DNA of 64,000 nucleotides from Trissonchulus latispiculum. Lineage: Eukaryota; Nematoda; Enoplea; Enoplida; Ironidae. The DNA is taken from positions 1 through 64,000 of the forward strand of contig JASAND010030377.1 in NCBI GenBank assembly GCA_030248195.1. The letters are read 5' to 3'. The translations under genes and the position numbers were made by a program. This document shows, one piece after another, positions 25,143-35,700 of the stretch. Position 1 is the first letter of the stretch. Each line of letters starts with the position of its first letter. The notes beneath the pieces are model-generated. The model did not search any database. It was not told where the DNA came from and worked only from the letters and a program-made list of their open reading frames with translations.

Positions 25143-28100
25143 TGTAATGGAAAAGGCAAAATAAAACCTAAAACGGACCAGGAAAAGCTCAATTTGTAGT
25201 AGATTGTGATTCTTGATAGAATTGATCTGAGTTTCTAGTGTACTAGTTATGAGTGGCGTGCCTGTGAAACCTTGATGTGAACTGTGAAACGTCCAAGCAT
25301 TGTATAAAGTAATTGTCCTGTAATTGCCAGAGTTGCCAGTCGGTGCGACACCCCCAGAAACTTATTATTAGGGACATAGGTTCTAGTGTAAATAGGAGGA
25401 ATAAGTCTAAAAATGGTAGTACGCTCACGCAAATGACACGAAAATGGAATAGAACCTCAGTGGAATGTAGTCCAAGGAAGCTTAAGTAGGTCATCGGTCA
25501 GTAATGGAGGGGTCGTTACCCTTCCCGGGTCAGCAATAGGCCCTAATACGGTTTTCCGTATAATGGAGGAGTCGTTACTCTTCCCAGGCCACGAATAAGG
25601 CCCCACATTGTCAAGAAATCACTTAGAAACTGGTTAAAATAGCTGAAAAATTATCAAGGAAAATAAGTTCGACAAAAAGAAGTTGTTGAATAACCCACCA
25701 TTTAGCCAGACACTTCGAGTTAAAAAACGTTTTACGCGGTTAATATGTGCGAATATTGGAAGATGGGTCAAAATAAGGTCATAATCTGTCTATTAATAGC
25801 ATGGAATCCTGCTAATTAGTGTTCATAGGTGTTAATTAGGCTTAATTTGCATTAGTTAGGTGATAATTAGTTAATAAGTCAAATTTTTGGTCAAAATATA
25901 AGTTGGTTTTATCTGAAAGGCAATTCTCTGCTGATTCTAAAACTCCAAACCCGGTCACCTAACTCCCAATATTGCGAAAGTTATAAGTGAAAGAAGCTTT
26001 GATTAGTTACATTTTAATTTTGTAATATTGGCCTTAAGTGACCTTATAACAATGCGTAACTATGTGTGAGGTTACGCCCATTCATGTTTCCATTCACTTC
26101 CCCTGAGCCTCTGCTGGCTCTCTCCCAGCTGAGACTTGCCTCGCAGAGAGGAACTTAACACACACATTAGGTGTGAAATTACGTTCGGAGGGGGCTTAAC
26201 TCCCTCCCTAATAATTTAAAAGAAAAGAAAATGGTTAGTCTTAGGTAGTTAGGTACGTAGATTAATAATATCTAGTTTATATTGTCTGAAAAATTACGTA
26301 GCTATTAGTATGCATATTTTTACGCAACAATTGCCCTTCCGTTTCTTTTCCAGCTAGACTTAGAGTCTTGGCGAGGAAGGACAATTGTTGCTGGGATCAA
26401 CGGGCGGCTTCCCTTGTCTACGGCCGAAAGGTCAAGTCCAAAAAGAAAGAAAGGGGCTTGGAGACAAGGGAATGCCTAAAAATAATAAATATAAATTTTG
26501 TTAAATGACACGGCCAAATTGGCATTTAATATTTATTTTTCCATATTCGGCCCCGAGTGGCCTTTATTGTGTACAATTTCGATTTTCAATTCTTTTAACT
26601 TTATTTTTAAAGCCAGTATTTTCCCCTTTGGTTACCTTTACGTGGTAACCAAAAAGTCTGCAAAGTTTCCCAAAATTCAGCTTGGGAAATAAATCAAAAT
26701 TAGGGTCAGTTGGAGGGTAATAACTCTATTTTCTCGTTAATCTCCCCTCCAACGGACCAGCCGCGTGGCCAGCCCGAGTTGGGCACACGCTTTAACATAG
26801 GGAGCTTCCAGAAATTTCTGGAAGCTCCAATAAAAGTCAAAGGAAGCCCGACGAAAGGCAAACACCAGTGAGCTGTCAGACTCCTGTCAGCTCACTGAAA
26901 ATTTTCAAATCTTTCTCAGTGTTCGTCTGAGACTCGGCCGAGAGCGGTCGCTTACCTCCCCCCTATAACTAGCACGTCTTCCCGTTGTGCCAGCGTTTTG
27001 GCCGGGAATAAAAGACGTGCTTCCCCCGGTTAGCACGCGAGTTAGGGGCCCCTTCTGACCCACACTGGTCAGAAGGGATGAGCTGAGTGCACACGACGAA
27101 CACCACACGATGAGGGCCAGATGAGCGCACTATGCTCGGCCAGGGACTGCACTTTAGGAACGCATTTTTTAGGGATTTTTCAGAAGGCCTTTTGGCCTAA
27201 AATTCACTTTTGTGGCCTTCGGGCCTTGTTTTAAAATTAACCCAGTACAACCAAGCCACGGCCTGAATGGCCTAATTTTTGTAAGGGCGTACGCCCAAAA
27301 TATTTTATGTGTATTGACGTTTTTGGGGTTGCAGTAATGAATTGGGATTTTGAGTGGGGACCCACCCCTGAGTTGAGATAGGAGGTCCCTTGGTCATGAC
27401 CTCATGTTCAGAACTGAGTTAATTTAGGGACGGTTTTCCCCACAGCCGGCAATTAGGAATTGCCGGCCATATTCGCAAAAGTAGGCGCTATTGAAGCTAA
27501 CCCGAATCGTCTGTAATTGTATGTTGTTACTGTGAACCGTAACCTTGTGTAGGTCGGCGTCAAAATGTTAGGCATTAAAACTCAGAATCGTTTTTAACCA
27601 TTAATTATCAGTTGTTTCGAGGGGAAGGGCCGACTTCCTCGTTGTTAATTTAATTAATTTAAAGCTGTCCTTAGCGGAAATATGTCTGTGTAGTTTTGTT
27701 GTAGTAATAATTGCCTGAGCAATTATTACTCGTTCGGCTTTCCAAAATAACCAAAGTTAATTTTCTTTCACCAAAGTTATCAAACTTCCAAAGTTTAAAG
27801 CAAAATACTGGAAGAGGTTAATCAAAGTTAACCCAGAATTAGGGCAGAAATATGCATACTACAAGTAGGTAGGTTTTGTCAAGGAGTAGTTAGGCCTTGT
27901 TATATTGAATAATCGTATGTGTAAACAGTATTGTAATTTGTAGTGTGAATGAGACCCCCCAAATTTACGTAAGTGGCTTCCTGGGTAAACCCCTCATGGA
28001 GTGTGAGGTTCCAGGGTTAGCCTTCTTTTGTAAAGTGTGAATTAGTAATCAAAATTGTGTGAGTGCGAGAGTGAATGAGGGCATACCATGTAAACCCCCT

Positions 28101-28757
28101 TTGTCTGATAAGGGTATTGGGACTGCCAGGGTGAATGAGTAAAATGTTCAGATAGTAGGCAGGAAAATGGGCCAAATTGAGTAGCAATTTGGACCCAAAA
28201 CCAGGATAAATTATAATTAGTAATGTTTGTTGGTTGGATGTGTAATCGCTGTGAAAGTACTAATTTTGGGATGAAAGTCGTAGGGAATTTACATAGAAAG
28301 GTGGGTATATTCGGCGATTCAGAGCAGGTTTTGCAGTCTAGGGTCACGGGGACCCCCAATTAGGTCTGCCAAATCTGCTGGATTCCCGGTCATCCGTGTA
28401 GGTTGCCCTGCGATTAGGGGACGGATGAGCCGCATTCATGGAATCCAGGAATAGCCGAATCAGGGCCATAACAGACTAATCTGAATAATTACGAAATTAA
28501 TTATAGATTAGTAAACTGCGCTAGACATCCGATTAGCGGACTAGTGGTTTATTTAGTACTAGGTAGGAAAATGTCTGCAGTTTTGTGGTATTAATTAGCT
28601 GGAATTCTTAAGGATTGGGAAATAGTTAGGTCCAGTTAAGAGAGGGTTATTAATGGTCTTGGTCTAAAATTAGCATAGGTTCACGGTCGTTACCGTAATC
28701 ACTTAACCTCCCATGTGAGAGGCCAAAAGATGAGCCAAACTAAGAGAAAAGAAGTAG

Positions 28758-28830
28758 ACCTGTGCTGAGATTCGAACTCAGGTTCTCTGGATTAATAGAT
28801 CCAGCGCTCATCCATTTGAGCTACACGGGT
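28758..28830 (-). tRNA. tRNA-like gene inside LTR B (Asn-like, probably pseudo)
   Basis: Exactly 73 nt fold as a cloverleaf on the minus strand: acceptor ACCCGTG/CACAGGT (one C-A mismatch), D arm GCTC/GAGC with GG in an 8-nt loop, anticodon stem CTGGA/TCCAG, and T arm CTGAG-TTCGAAT-CTCAG. The anticodon loop has 8 nt (TCTATTAA), one too many. Read as CT-ATT-AA with an extra T it would be Asn-like. A and B box sequences look usable by RNA polymerase III. It lies 28 bp from the TATA box and points away from it. An identical copy is in LTR C. Confidence 0.65.
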
Positions 28831-28857
28831 TATAATTAGAACAAGTTTGAGCTAGCC

Positions 28858-28866
28858 TATATAAGG
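28858..28866 (+). promoter_or_regulatory. TATA box of LTR B
   Basis: TATATAAGG lies just downstream of the tRNA-like gene and is conserved in LTR C. It would place transcription start near 28890 and make everything upstream U3. It is absent from LTR A. Confidence 0.55.
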
Positions 28867-29109
28867 AAACAATTTAGCAACCCAGCGCGTGTGCATTCTA
28901 ATTAATACATTAGATGTGCTAATTACGCATATGTAGAAGCAAACTTTAATTAGGTTTTTCTCACTAATCACTTAACATTTTTTGGTGCTGTAAGCACAAA
29001 AAATGTTCAGTTTTTCAAGCTGTACAAGAATATATAATTTTTACTTAAATTCGTGTTCATCGGAATTTTGTTAATTTATATGCCAGTTTTGCACGAATGC
29101 AATTATGTG

Positions 29110-30180
29110 CTCGTGTGAAAGGGTGGTAGTTTGCGCGACTTCCGCTCGGCTGGCTGCTGGGGTTGCCAGCACCGGATCGAATAGCGGTTCGGCACGTCCC
29201 CTGTTAGGGCACTAGGATAAGGGGTAGGTAGATTTAGAGGTAGACGTAGTTCGGTAGGTCGGTAGGTCGGTAAGTAGGGACTGCGTAGAATGGCTGCTGA
29301 GACAGTGAGTGAGTGAGTTTTTGCCTTTTTGCTTAAACTGACCAGAACTAATTACGTGCAAAAAACTCACTCACAGTCAGCCAATAGGTTTCATTTTAAG
29401 TTTGTTATTCCAGTCCCAAACCTGCAAGTAAATAAGTAATAAGGATCTCACATTAAAACACCAGGTAACTGAAAGTTAACATTAATATTACGTAGGCTTT
29501 AGTTAGTTAGCATAAGTAGGTAGGTAGGCACTAGTTAAGATAATTATTGTAAGTAGCTCACAAGTGACCATCTTCCAATATCAGAAATGCACTCCAAAAT
29601 CTCCAGTTTCGTACATATATTTGTTGTAATCTTTGGGTCACGGGAAATGAACCCATTCCCCGTGACAAACCAACAAAATCAGGCCAAACACACTAAAATA
29701 CTAATATTAGTCAGTATTGTGGTTTGCTCTAAAGATCGTGCAAAATTTGGTCAGAATCAACGCAAATTACACCTAAATGGCCCTAGAGGGCCGGTCTGTG
29801 CAAGGAAAGGACAGAGGCAAAGGAAGTCTAAATATAGGTCACAAACAGCACAGGTTTTGTACATTTCTCAAGAACATCTCGTCTAATTGCCAGTTCAGTT
29901 AGGCCCAGCCGGGCCCAAGGTGGAAACCTTGCGAATCAGTTCATTCAAGCCGAAATCGCGGCAAGTTTAACTAAATTCTGATAATACAAGTTAGCAGAGG
30001 CCAGGAAGGCCCAATTGGTGACAAGAAGTTACCAGAAACGGTTAATATTGTCAAACAGGCAATAACCAGCGGTTTTTAGTCAATTCTTCAAGTTACAAGT
30101 TCAAATGGGGCCCAAAATGTACATTTTGGGCCTGGAAAGCAAAGGAACGAGTAATGGTTGCTGGGTCCGATTCCCGCACC
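29110..30180 (+). repeat. Structured leader part of LTR B
   Basis: Further hairpins lie downstream of the TATA box: GTGAGTGAGTTTTTGC paired with GTGCAAAAAACTCACTCAC (29305-29373), GTCACGGG/CCCGTGAC (29637-29664), GGCCCTAGAGGGCC (near 29780) and a 24-nt perfect palindrome centred on TGTACA (30108-30131). An ATG-started 99-codon frame (29587-29886) is present in both LTR B and C and keeps its frame across a 3-nt difference. It has no recognisable domain and may be chance. Confidence 0.55.
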
Positions 30181-30513
30181 ATAATCTTGTAATATAATAA
30201 TAATAATGTAATGTAATGTAATAATGCACCATAATCAGGATAATATTAATAATAACAATGAAGAAGAAGTACCACTGAACCTTGTCCCTAACCAAACCTA
30301 CAACTTGGGTAATATTATCCTAAATCAGGATAATATTAATAATAACCTAAAGAGGGTAACTGGCAACTCTGGTACAGTAAATTGAATACTGTACTGATCT
30401 GTAATTGTATCTGTTTTTTGCACAGTTTGTAACGACCCCTGTTAGTAACGCATTTTGTATTGTAATTTGTAGTCAGGCGCGTTAGCCTAAAGATTGGATC
30501 AGGACTACTCAAA

Positions 30514-30516
30514 GGT
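30514..30516 (+). promoter_or_regulatory. 5' splice site in LTR B
   Basis: The sequence CAAAG|GTAAGTTC is a strong donor, with the exon ending at 30514. It is also present in LTR C (50902/50903). Confidence 0.45.
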
Positions 30517-30836
30517 AAGTTCTGGTCAGGAAGCAGAAGACTCATCATCAATCCAGTGATCAAATCAACGCAAGTGCTGACCCCTCTTGCTGATCAGCTG
30601 GAATCCAGTGCAACAAACGAACTCACGAGGAAGACCCCTACAAAGGTTGGCTGCAGGGAATCTCTGATTTTGGAACACCACCTTTCGGAGATCCGGTGCC
30701 TAAGTCTACTTTTATAAGTGGACGTGCTGACCTTCCGTGTAATCAAGTGCAGAGCGGTTTCTGTCACTAGACCGGAGAGCAGAGCGATTTTTGACTCCGG
30801 ATCCTAGCAACTTCATTACACGGTAAACAGAAGTTT

Positions 30837-30853
30837 TGGAGCCCCCAGTGAGG
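30837..30853 (+). other. Candidate primer-binding site
   Basis: TGGAGCCCCCAGTGAGG lies 16 nt after the LTR end and begins with TGG, as expected for a site complementary to a tRNA 3' CCA end. The spacing is larger than usual. The phrase CCAGTGAGGA is repeated twice more before gag, which weakens the case. Confidence 0.3.
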
Positions 30854-30921
30854 ACATCTCCTATCAATCAACCCCAGTGAGGACAATCAATCCTGAACAA
30901 AGACGCAGGATTAGCGAATAA

Positions 30922-30924
30922 GGT
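30922..30924 (+). promoter_or_regulatory. 5' splice site before gag
   Basis: AAG|GTAAGTAA, with the exon ending at 30922, is a near-consensus donor 120 nt before the gag ATG. It could donate to the acceptors before the NADAR ORF (39113) and the acidic ORF (41256). Confidence 0.5.
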
Positions 30925-31042
30925 AAGTAATCCAGTGAGGATATCACGGCCCAAAAGAAGAAGAATTAAGCTGAAACGAGGATCAATTCTGACCTTGACG
31001 AGAAGTCCACTTCGTCCATATCAAGTAGCGCCAGAAGAGGAA

Positions 31043-32479
31043 ATGGATCAGTTGGAACAGCTCAATGGAAATGGGGATGGATCCCCGAACATTCCGCCGC
31101 CTGTGGCGCCTGGTTTTGGCCAGCCTGGCCACCAGCCCAACCCTATCATGCCGCAATGGAATCAGTGGCCAAATTTCAACAATGGAAACGTGGAGGATCT
31201 TTTGGGACAATTGCGCGATAGCATACAGAATCAGGCCATTGCCGCATCATACCGGGATATGCCATGCTATTCAGGAAAGGATCACGAGAATTTCGACGAT
31301 CACCTTGCTAACTACGAGAGATTCAGCCAGAGACTCAATCTGGACGAGTATCAGAAGGTGATGAATTTCTCCTCTACCCTTAGGGGTCGAGCGGCAGAAA
31401 TTTACAAATGCATGCCCAGGGGAGCTATGCAGCAGGACGATTGGGAAGCCTCCGTGAGGTCCCTCAGGGAACACATGATTCCCCCGCTCACTGATATGCA
31501 TGCGACTGCCAAACTGCTGAGTATTCGGCAGATGCCACACGAGTCTGTGGCGGACTACTCTTTGCGGCTGCAGAAATATGCCCGCATAGCCTGGGATGAC
31601 CGAGGAGATCCAGAGTTTCTGGAAAATCTGAAACTGAAGACCTTCCTGATTGGACTCCGGAATGAGTTCAAGCCACATGTCCCGATGGACACGACAGAAT
31701 ATTCAGTGGCATTCACGGAGGCACGACAAGCGGAAGGCGTATATCCCGGGGAGGGAACGCCTGCCTTTCTAGAGGTGGACCCTGAAGCTGCGGTTCCGAG
31801 CACGAACCTGACAGGTCCAGCCTTGCTAAATACGATCACATCTTTGGTCCAGAGCACGGCCTTGTTGGCCAACGAGATAAAGGGAATCAAGATTGCCGGA
31901 TCAGAACAGTCCAGGCCTGCTCCGCAGCCTAAGAAGGGAAACGATAAAATCCCTTTCCCAAATGATTTCAGATGCTTCAACTGCGGACGAGCAGGACATT
32001 CGAAGCGCGAGTGCAGGTCCCCTGGAGGTGGTGCCTATAGGCCCAGAAATGACTATCCTGGACCTCCGCGCTCTAACTATGGAGTCAATAACAATGGAAA
32101 CTCGAATCAATTCCGCTCTAGCAATGGACCTCCTCGTTACTCGTCCAATGGGTACGGCGGAGACAGAAATCGGAACGGCGGTCATCCGCCTATATCTGGA
32201 CCTCAGAACCAGAATCAGCAGTACCCACAGCCGAGGCCTCAATGGAGCAGGAATGATGGGCGGAATGCCGTGGAGGCAGTGAACGCCCCATATGGATCAC
32301 GATTCGCCGATGTTGGACAGCCTCGAGGTGGGCCTGCCCTGGTCCAGACGATAGCTGCTGAGCCCGAGGGGAAGTCGGGGTACTTTCCCCCAGGGGCTAG
32401 AGAGAGAGAAGCTCCTGCTCATCTGAGAAATCGAGCACTGAATCCACACGGCAGACCAGCCCAACGGCTGAAGAAGTGA
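31043..32479 (+). CDS. Gag polyprotein with CCHC zinc knuckle
   Basis: 478 residues from the first ATG (MDQLEQLNG). The frame is open further upstream, to about 30935, without an ATG. After a Pro/Gln-rich N terminus comes a capsid-like region of the retrotransposon Gag family, recognisable by spacing and by phrases such as NFDDHLANYERF, ESVADYSLRLQKYA and FLIGLRNEFK. A single zinc knuckle CFNCGRAGHSKREC (31973-32014) follows, then an Asn/Gly/Arg-rich nucleic-acid-binding tail. Gag forms the particle and packages RNA. The stop at 32477-32479 overlaps a frame one nucleotide back that stays open to 33051, so a -1 frameshift extension is possible. The copy looks intact. Unit 1 has lost this gene. 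Confidence 0.9.
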   Translation: MDQLEQLNGNGDGSPNIPPPVAPGFGQPGHQPNPIMPQWNQWPNFNNGNVEDLLGQLRDSIQNQAIAASYRDMPCYSGKDHENFDDHLANYERFSQRLNLDEYQKVMNFSSTLRGRAAEIYKCMPRGAMQQDDWEASVRSLREHMIPPLTDMHATAKLLSIRQMPHESVADYSLRLQKYARIAWDDRGDPEFLENLKLKTFLIGLRNEFKPHVPMDTTEYSVAFTEARQAEGVYPGEGTPAFLEVDPEAAVPSTNLTGPALLNTITSLVQSTALLANEIKGIKIAGSEQSRPAPQPKKGNDKIPFPNDFRCFNCGRAGHSKRECRSPGGGAYRPRNDYPGPPRSNYGVNNNGNSNQFRSSNGPPRYSSNGYGGDRNRNGGHPPISGPQNQNQQYPQPRPQWSRNDGRNAVEAVNAPYGSRFADVGQPRGGPALVQTIAAEPEGKSGYFPPGAREREAPAHLRNRALNPHGRPAQRLKK

Positions 32480-32764
32480 CGCCTACGGCTGAAAAAGTGA
32501 CGGTCCTGACTGAACAGCAGCAGCCAGAAGAACCGGGAAAGCTGCTCAGTGGCCCAAGCTGGAGGCCCTCAGTCCGGATACCTGATGGAAGACCGACGCA
32601 AACCAGAGGACGTTCACTGGGACGTGGACGCGGAATGAGAAGAAGTCCATGGAGTCACGATTTGACAGTGCTACCCAGCTCCGCGTTTTCAGTCCGTACC
32701 GCCGCCAGATTCCCTAACTATTGGACTTGGCGAAGCCGTACGGGAATTCCGCGTACAACTCGGG
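32480..32764 (+). other. Gap between gag and the second ORF; alternative open frame
   Basis: In the gag frame there are several stops here (the last at 32663-32665), after which that frame is open into the large ORF. The -1 frame is open from 32476 to 33051 and encodes a Gln/Pro/Arg-rich stretch. It overlaps the start of the large ORF, so expression may involve frameshifting or splicing. This is inference from open frames only. Confidence 0.4.
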
Positions 32765-35700
32765 TTGTCACCCGCTCCTCAATTAGAGGCTATTCTGGAC
32801 CAGCAGAGGAAACTGGTCCCGCCATCTCAAACAATGTCGGTAGGATCCAACCAGCAGCCAAGGATTGCGGCAGATATGCCGGCCATCATGCAAAGCGCAC
32901 AGAAGGTCCTTGCTCAGGGAAGCATGATAATGGACATGTTACGCGCTCCCTTAGTGTCCGAAAAGGAGCTAATGGGTCAGAATGGCCAGACGAAGGAGAT
33001 GATGAAGGCCAATCCTGCAGAATCTCAGAAACAAGTCCAGAAAACGCCTAATGTCATAGAAATGGGTCCAGTTATGAAGTTCGCTAGACGAGTCTTGGAC
33101 CGACTGGGAGTCAAGGCCTCAGAAGAGGAACTGATCTGGGCACTGGACCCCAGCGTTTTCATGACCGAGGGCGATCCCTCATCTCCGCGTAAGATGGAAT
33201 ATCAAATCAGTGATCTCATCAAGTACCCTGAAAGGGGAAGATTCAAGATTATTGATCAAGAGGCAATTTATGAAATCACTCGGAGAATCCTGCAAAGACT
33301 CGGAAGATCTGTGACTGATGAGCAGTTTTACTGCAGTCTGGACAGTGATGTCCTGGAAGCCCCAGAGGACTCCCCGCATGCAGGTAGACTTGATCTGTGG
33401 GTTGAGAATCTCCTTAGCCCATCCACGCCTTTGACCTGGAGACAGATGGAAACCGACGAAGAAAACGCCGATTCCTTGGCGGAAGAAATGAAGGAATTGG
33501 GCCAACATGGAATCATGGTATTGGACTCGCCGGAAGGGAGTTCAGATGAATCCTTTAGCTCTGACAGTTCAGACGGAACTGACGAGGATCTCGAACATGC
33601 AGTGAACAAGCTCCAATCTCGAGGAGTCCGCGTGAATGTGAACGCGGTTGAGCCAGTCACTATCAAGACAAAGAAGAATCGAGGAAGTAAAAAGAAACGC
33701 AAGAAGGTCATCAAGAAGATCAAGAAAGTGCTAGGGGAGGTACAGATTCCGAAATCTGACCTGTGTCCCCAGGATATCAAGTTTCTGCGGAAACTCCTGA
33801 AAGACGTCCGGACCAAAGAAAGGAAACGTGCGCAAAAGGAAGAGCGACGCAAGTGGCAGATGAAGCAGGAAAGAGAAAGATGCTGGGAAGCTCAGCAGCG
33901 ATTCTTACGGGCCAGAGCCCGAATGGAAGCCACACATGTAGTGAGGCGAACAACGGACGCGCCTCCCAGTCCAAAGCGGAAGACTCCCGCTCCTGAGCGT
34001 CAAATCGCTTTCAGATCTAGTTCTGTTCCTGCTATGGCGCGATTGCCAAAAGCGGAGATAAAGGAAGCTACCCTCACGAGCGGAATAAAGAAAGAATGTA
34101 CTACAAAGAAAGAAGAAAAAGAAGTGAAAGGAATACGAGCCCTTCCTGTTCCGATATTACTAATGTGGGCTGTATTCGGGCTAATGATAGCCCTGCTGAT
34201 ACCGTGCGTTAACGGTCAAGGTGGAGATGATTATTTCACGCAGAGGGCTAAGGCCATGAACACTATGGTATCTACCAAGTGGGGATTAGCCCTATCACCG
34301 AAAGGGTTAATGGCCACCTATACCAAGACAGAATATGTTCCTATTCTGATTCATATGAAGATGCCTAAGCCACCGCACATAGCCAAAATGCGAGCCTGGC
34401 TCTCCTTCTGCTCACTCTGCGGAGGTGATTTCGCCTCCATTCCTGAGAAATTGCAGCACCAGTGCAAGAAGTGCGACACTCCCCGCGATCAGACCATGAG
34501 CGGCTGCCCGCACGAACCACATTTGGATGGACTGGTCCGAAATGTGACAGAGGAATATCACGAGATGTACGGTGGAATCCTGAACACGAGATATTACTCT
34601 TCAGTAATGAAGATCATTTGCGACAAGAGTCCTATCTTGTGTAACAACTCAACACCGCAATATCAGCATTATAACGAGTCTCTATACGCTGATCATGGTT
34701 ATCAGCATGTGCAATCCAAGTTTCCGTTGCGCCGAGACAAACGGGCTATCGGAGCCATACTAGGAGTGGTTGGATTGGGATTGTCCATTTCCAATACAGT
34801 ACATCTGGGAGCCATGAAGAACAAAGTCAATGCCCTCATCGAAGCTACACAGAAGTTGGACGAACAGGTAATTGCTCATCAGGAATCCCTCGAAAAGCTG
34901 GTGGAAGCGAATGAGAACGTTTACTCATTCATGCACTATTCATTACAAGAGCTCGTAGGGCTAATCAATTCAGCTAGATGCGAGGCTCTGACGATGAATA
35001 CGCAAGTGCAGTATTCATTGATTGTGTCTAACTTCGAGCACTCTCTGAAACACAGTATAGACAGCGTCATGGCAGCCGGACTTGACGGGAGAATATCCCC
35101 TAGCCTTATTAACTTCAAGATTATCAGAGATATCGTACACGGCCATGCCCAGTTGAATCAGTCAATTCTACGGGATGAGCCTAGCCTGATCTACAGATTT
35201 GGAAAGATCTATCCAGTCAGAATGGACATCCGGAAGTTGCTGTTTGGTTTCATTATGGAGATACCCACCCCTACGAGGGAAGACGTAGCGCCTGTCTACG
35301 AAGTCAGTAACGTTGGCTATAATGATCCAACTAGCCACGCTCAGATGAAGGCTCCAGTTCCGCGATATGTAAGACATGAAGCCACGCATAAGAATTCCGA
35401 GTTTTCAGAGATCAAACTCTCTGAATGCCAAGCGTCGCCAGGACTCTGGGTTTGTGGACCAGACGCGTTAGTCGCCACCCCTCAGTCCGCGTGTCTCAGG
35501 GCTATTGTTTCGGCTGCGCCCATTGACGCCGCAAACTGCCGACAACAGATGATGGTTAAGGCTATGACCCCAGACACGGACTTTGCGTCGACACCTGCAG
35601 GAGTGCTGATCAGAACAAGCCACCCTGAAATTATGGTAACACAGACTCCGCAATTGCAGCATGTGTCACGAGGAGAAACTATTGCCGTGCCTAGTCACGG

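Larger units (their letters stand above)
25143..30820 (+). repeat. LTR B, 5.7 kb (3' LTR of unit 1 and 5' LTR of unit 2)
   Basis: It starts TGTAATGG and ends TTCATTACA. It holds the hairpin series, the tRNA-like gene, a TATA box at 28858 and a splice donor at 30514/30515. Compared with LTR C it lacks about 860 bp (between 30180 and 30260) and about 108 bp at 30474, the latter including the AATAAA signal. If the TATA box is used, U3 is about 3.7 kb. Confidence 0.85.

Noticed and set aside
30150..30180. GGTTGCTGGGTCCGATTCCC as the 3' half of a tRNA in LTR B
   Set aside because: It resembles a T arm, but no 5' half or acceptor partner is found upstream. Probably chance or a fragment.
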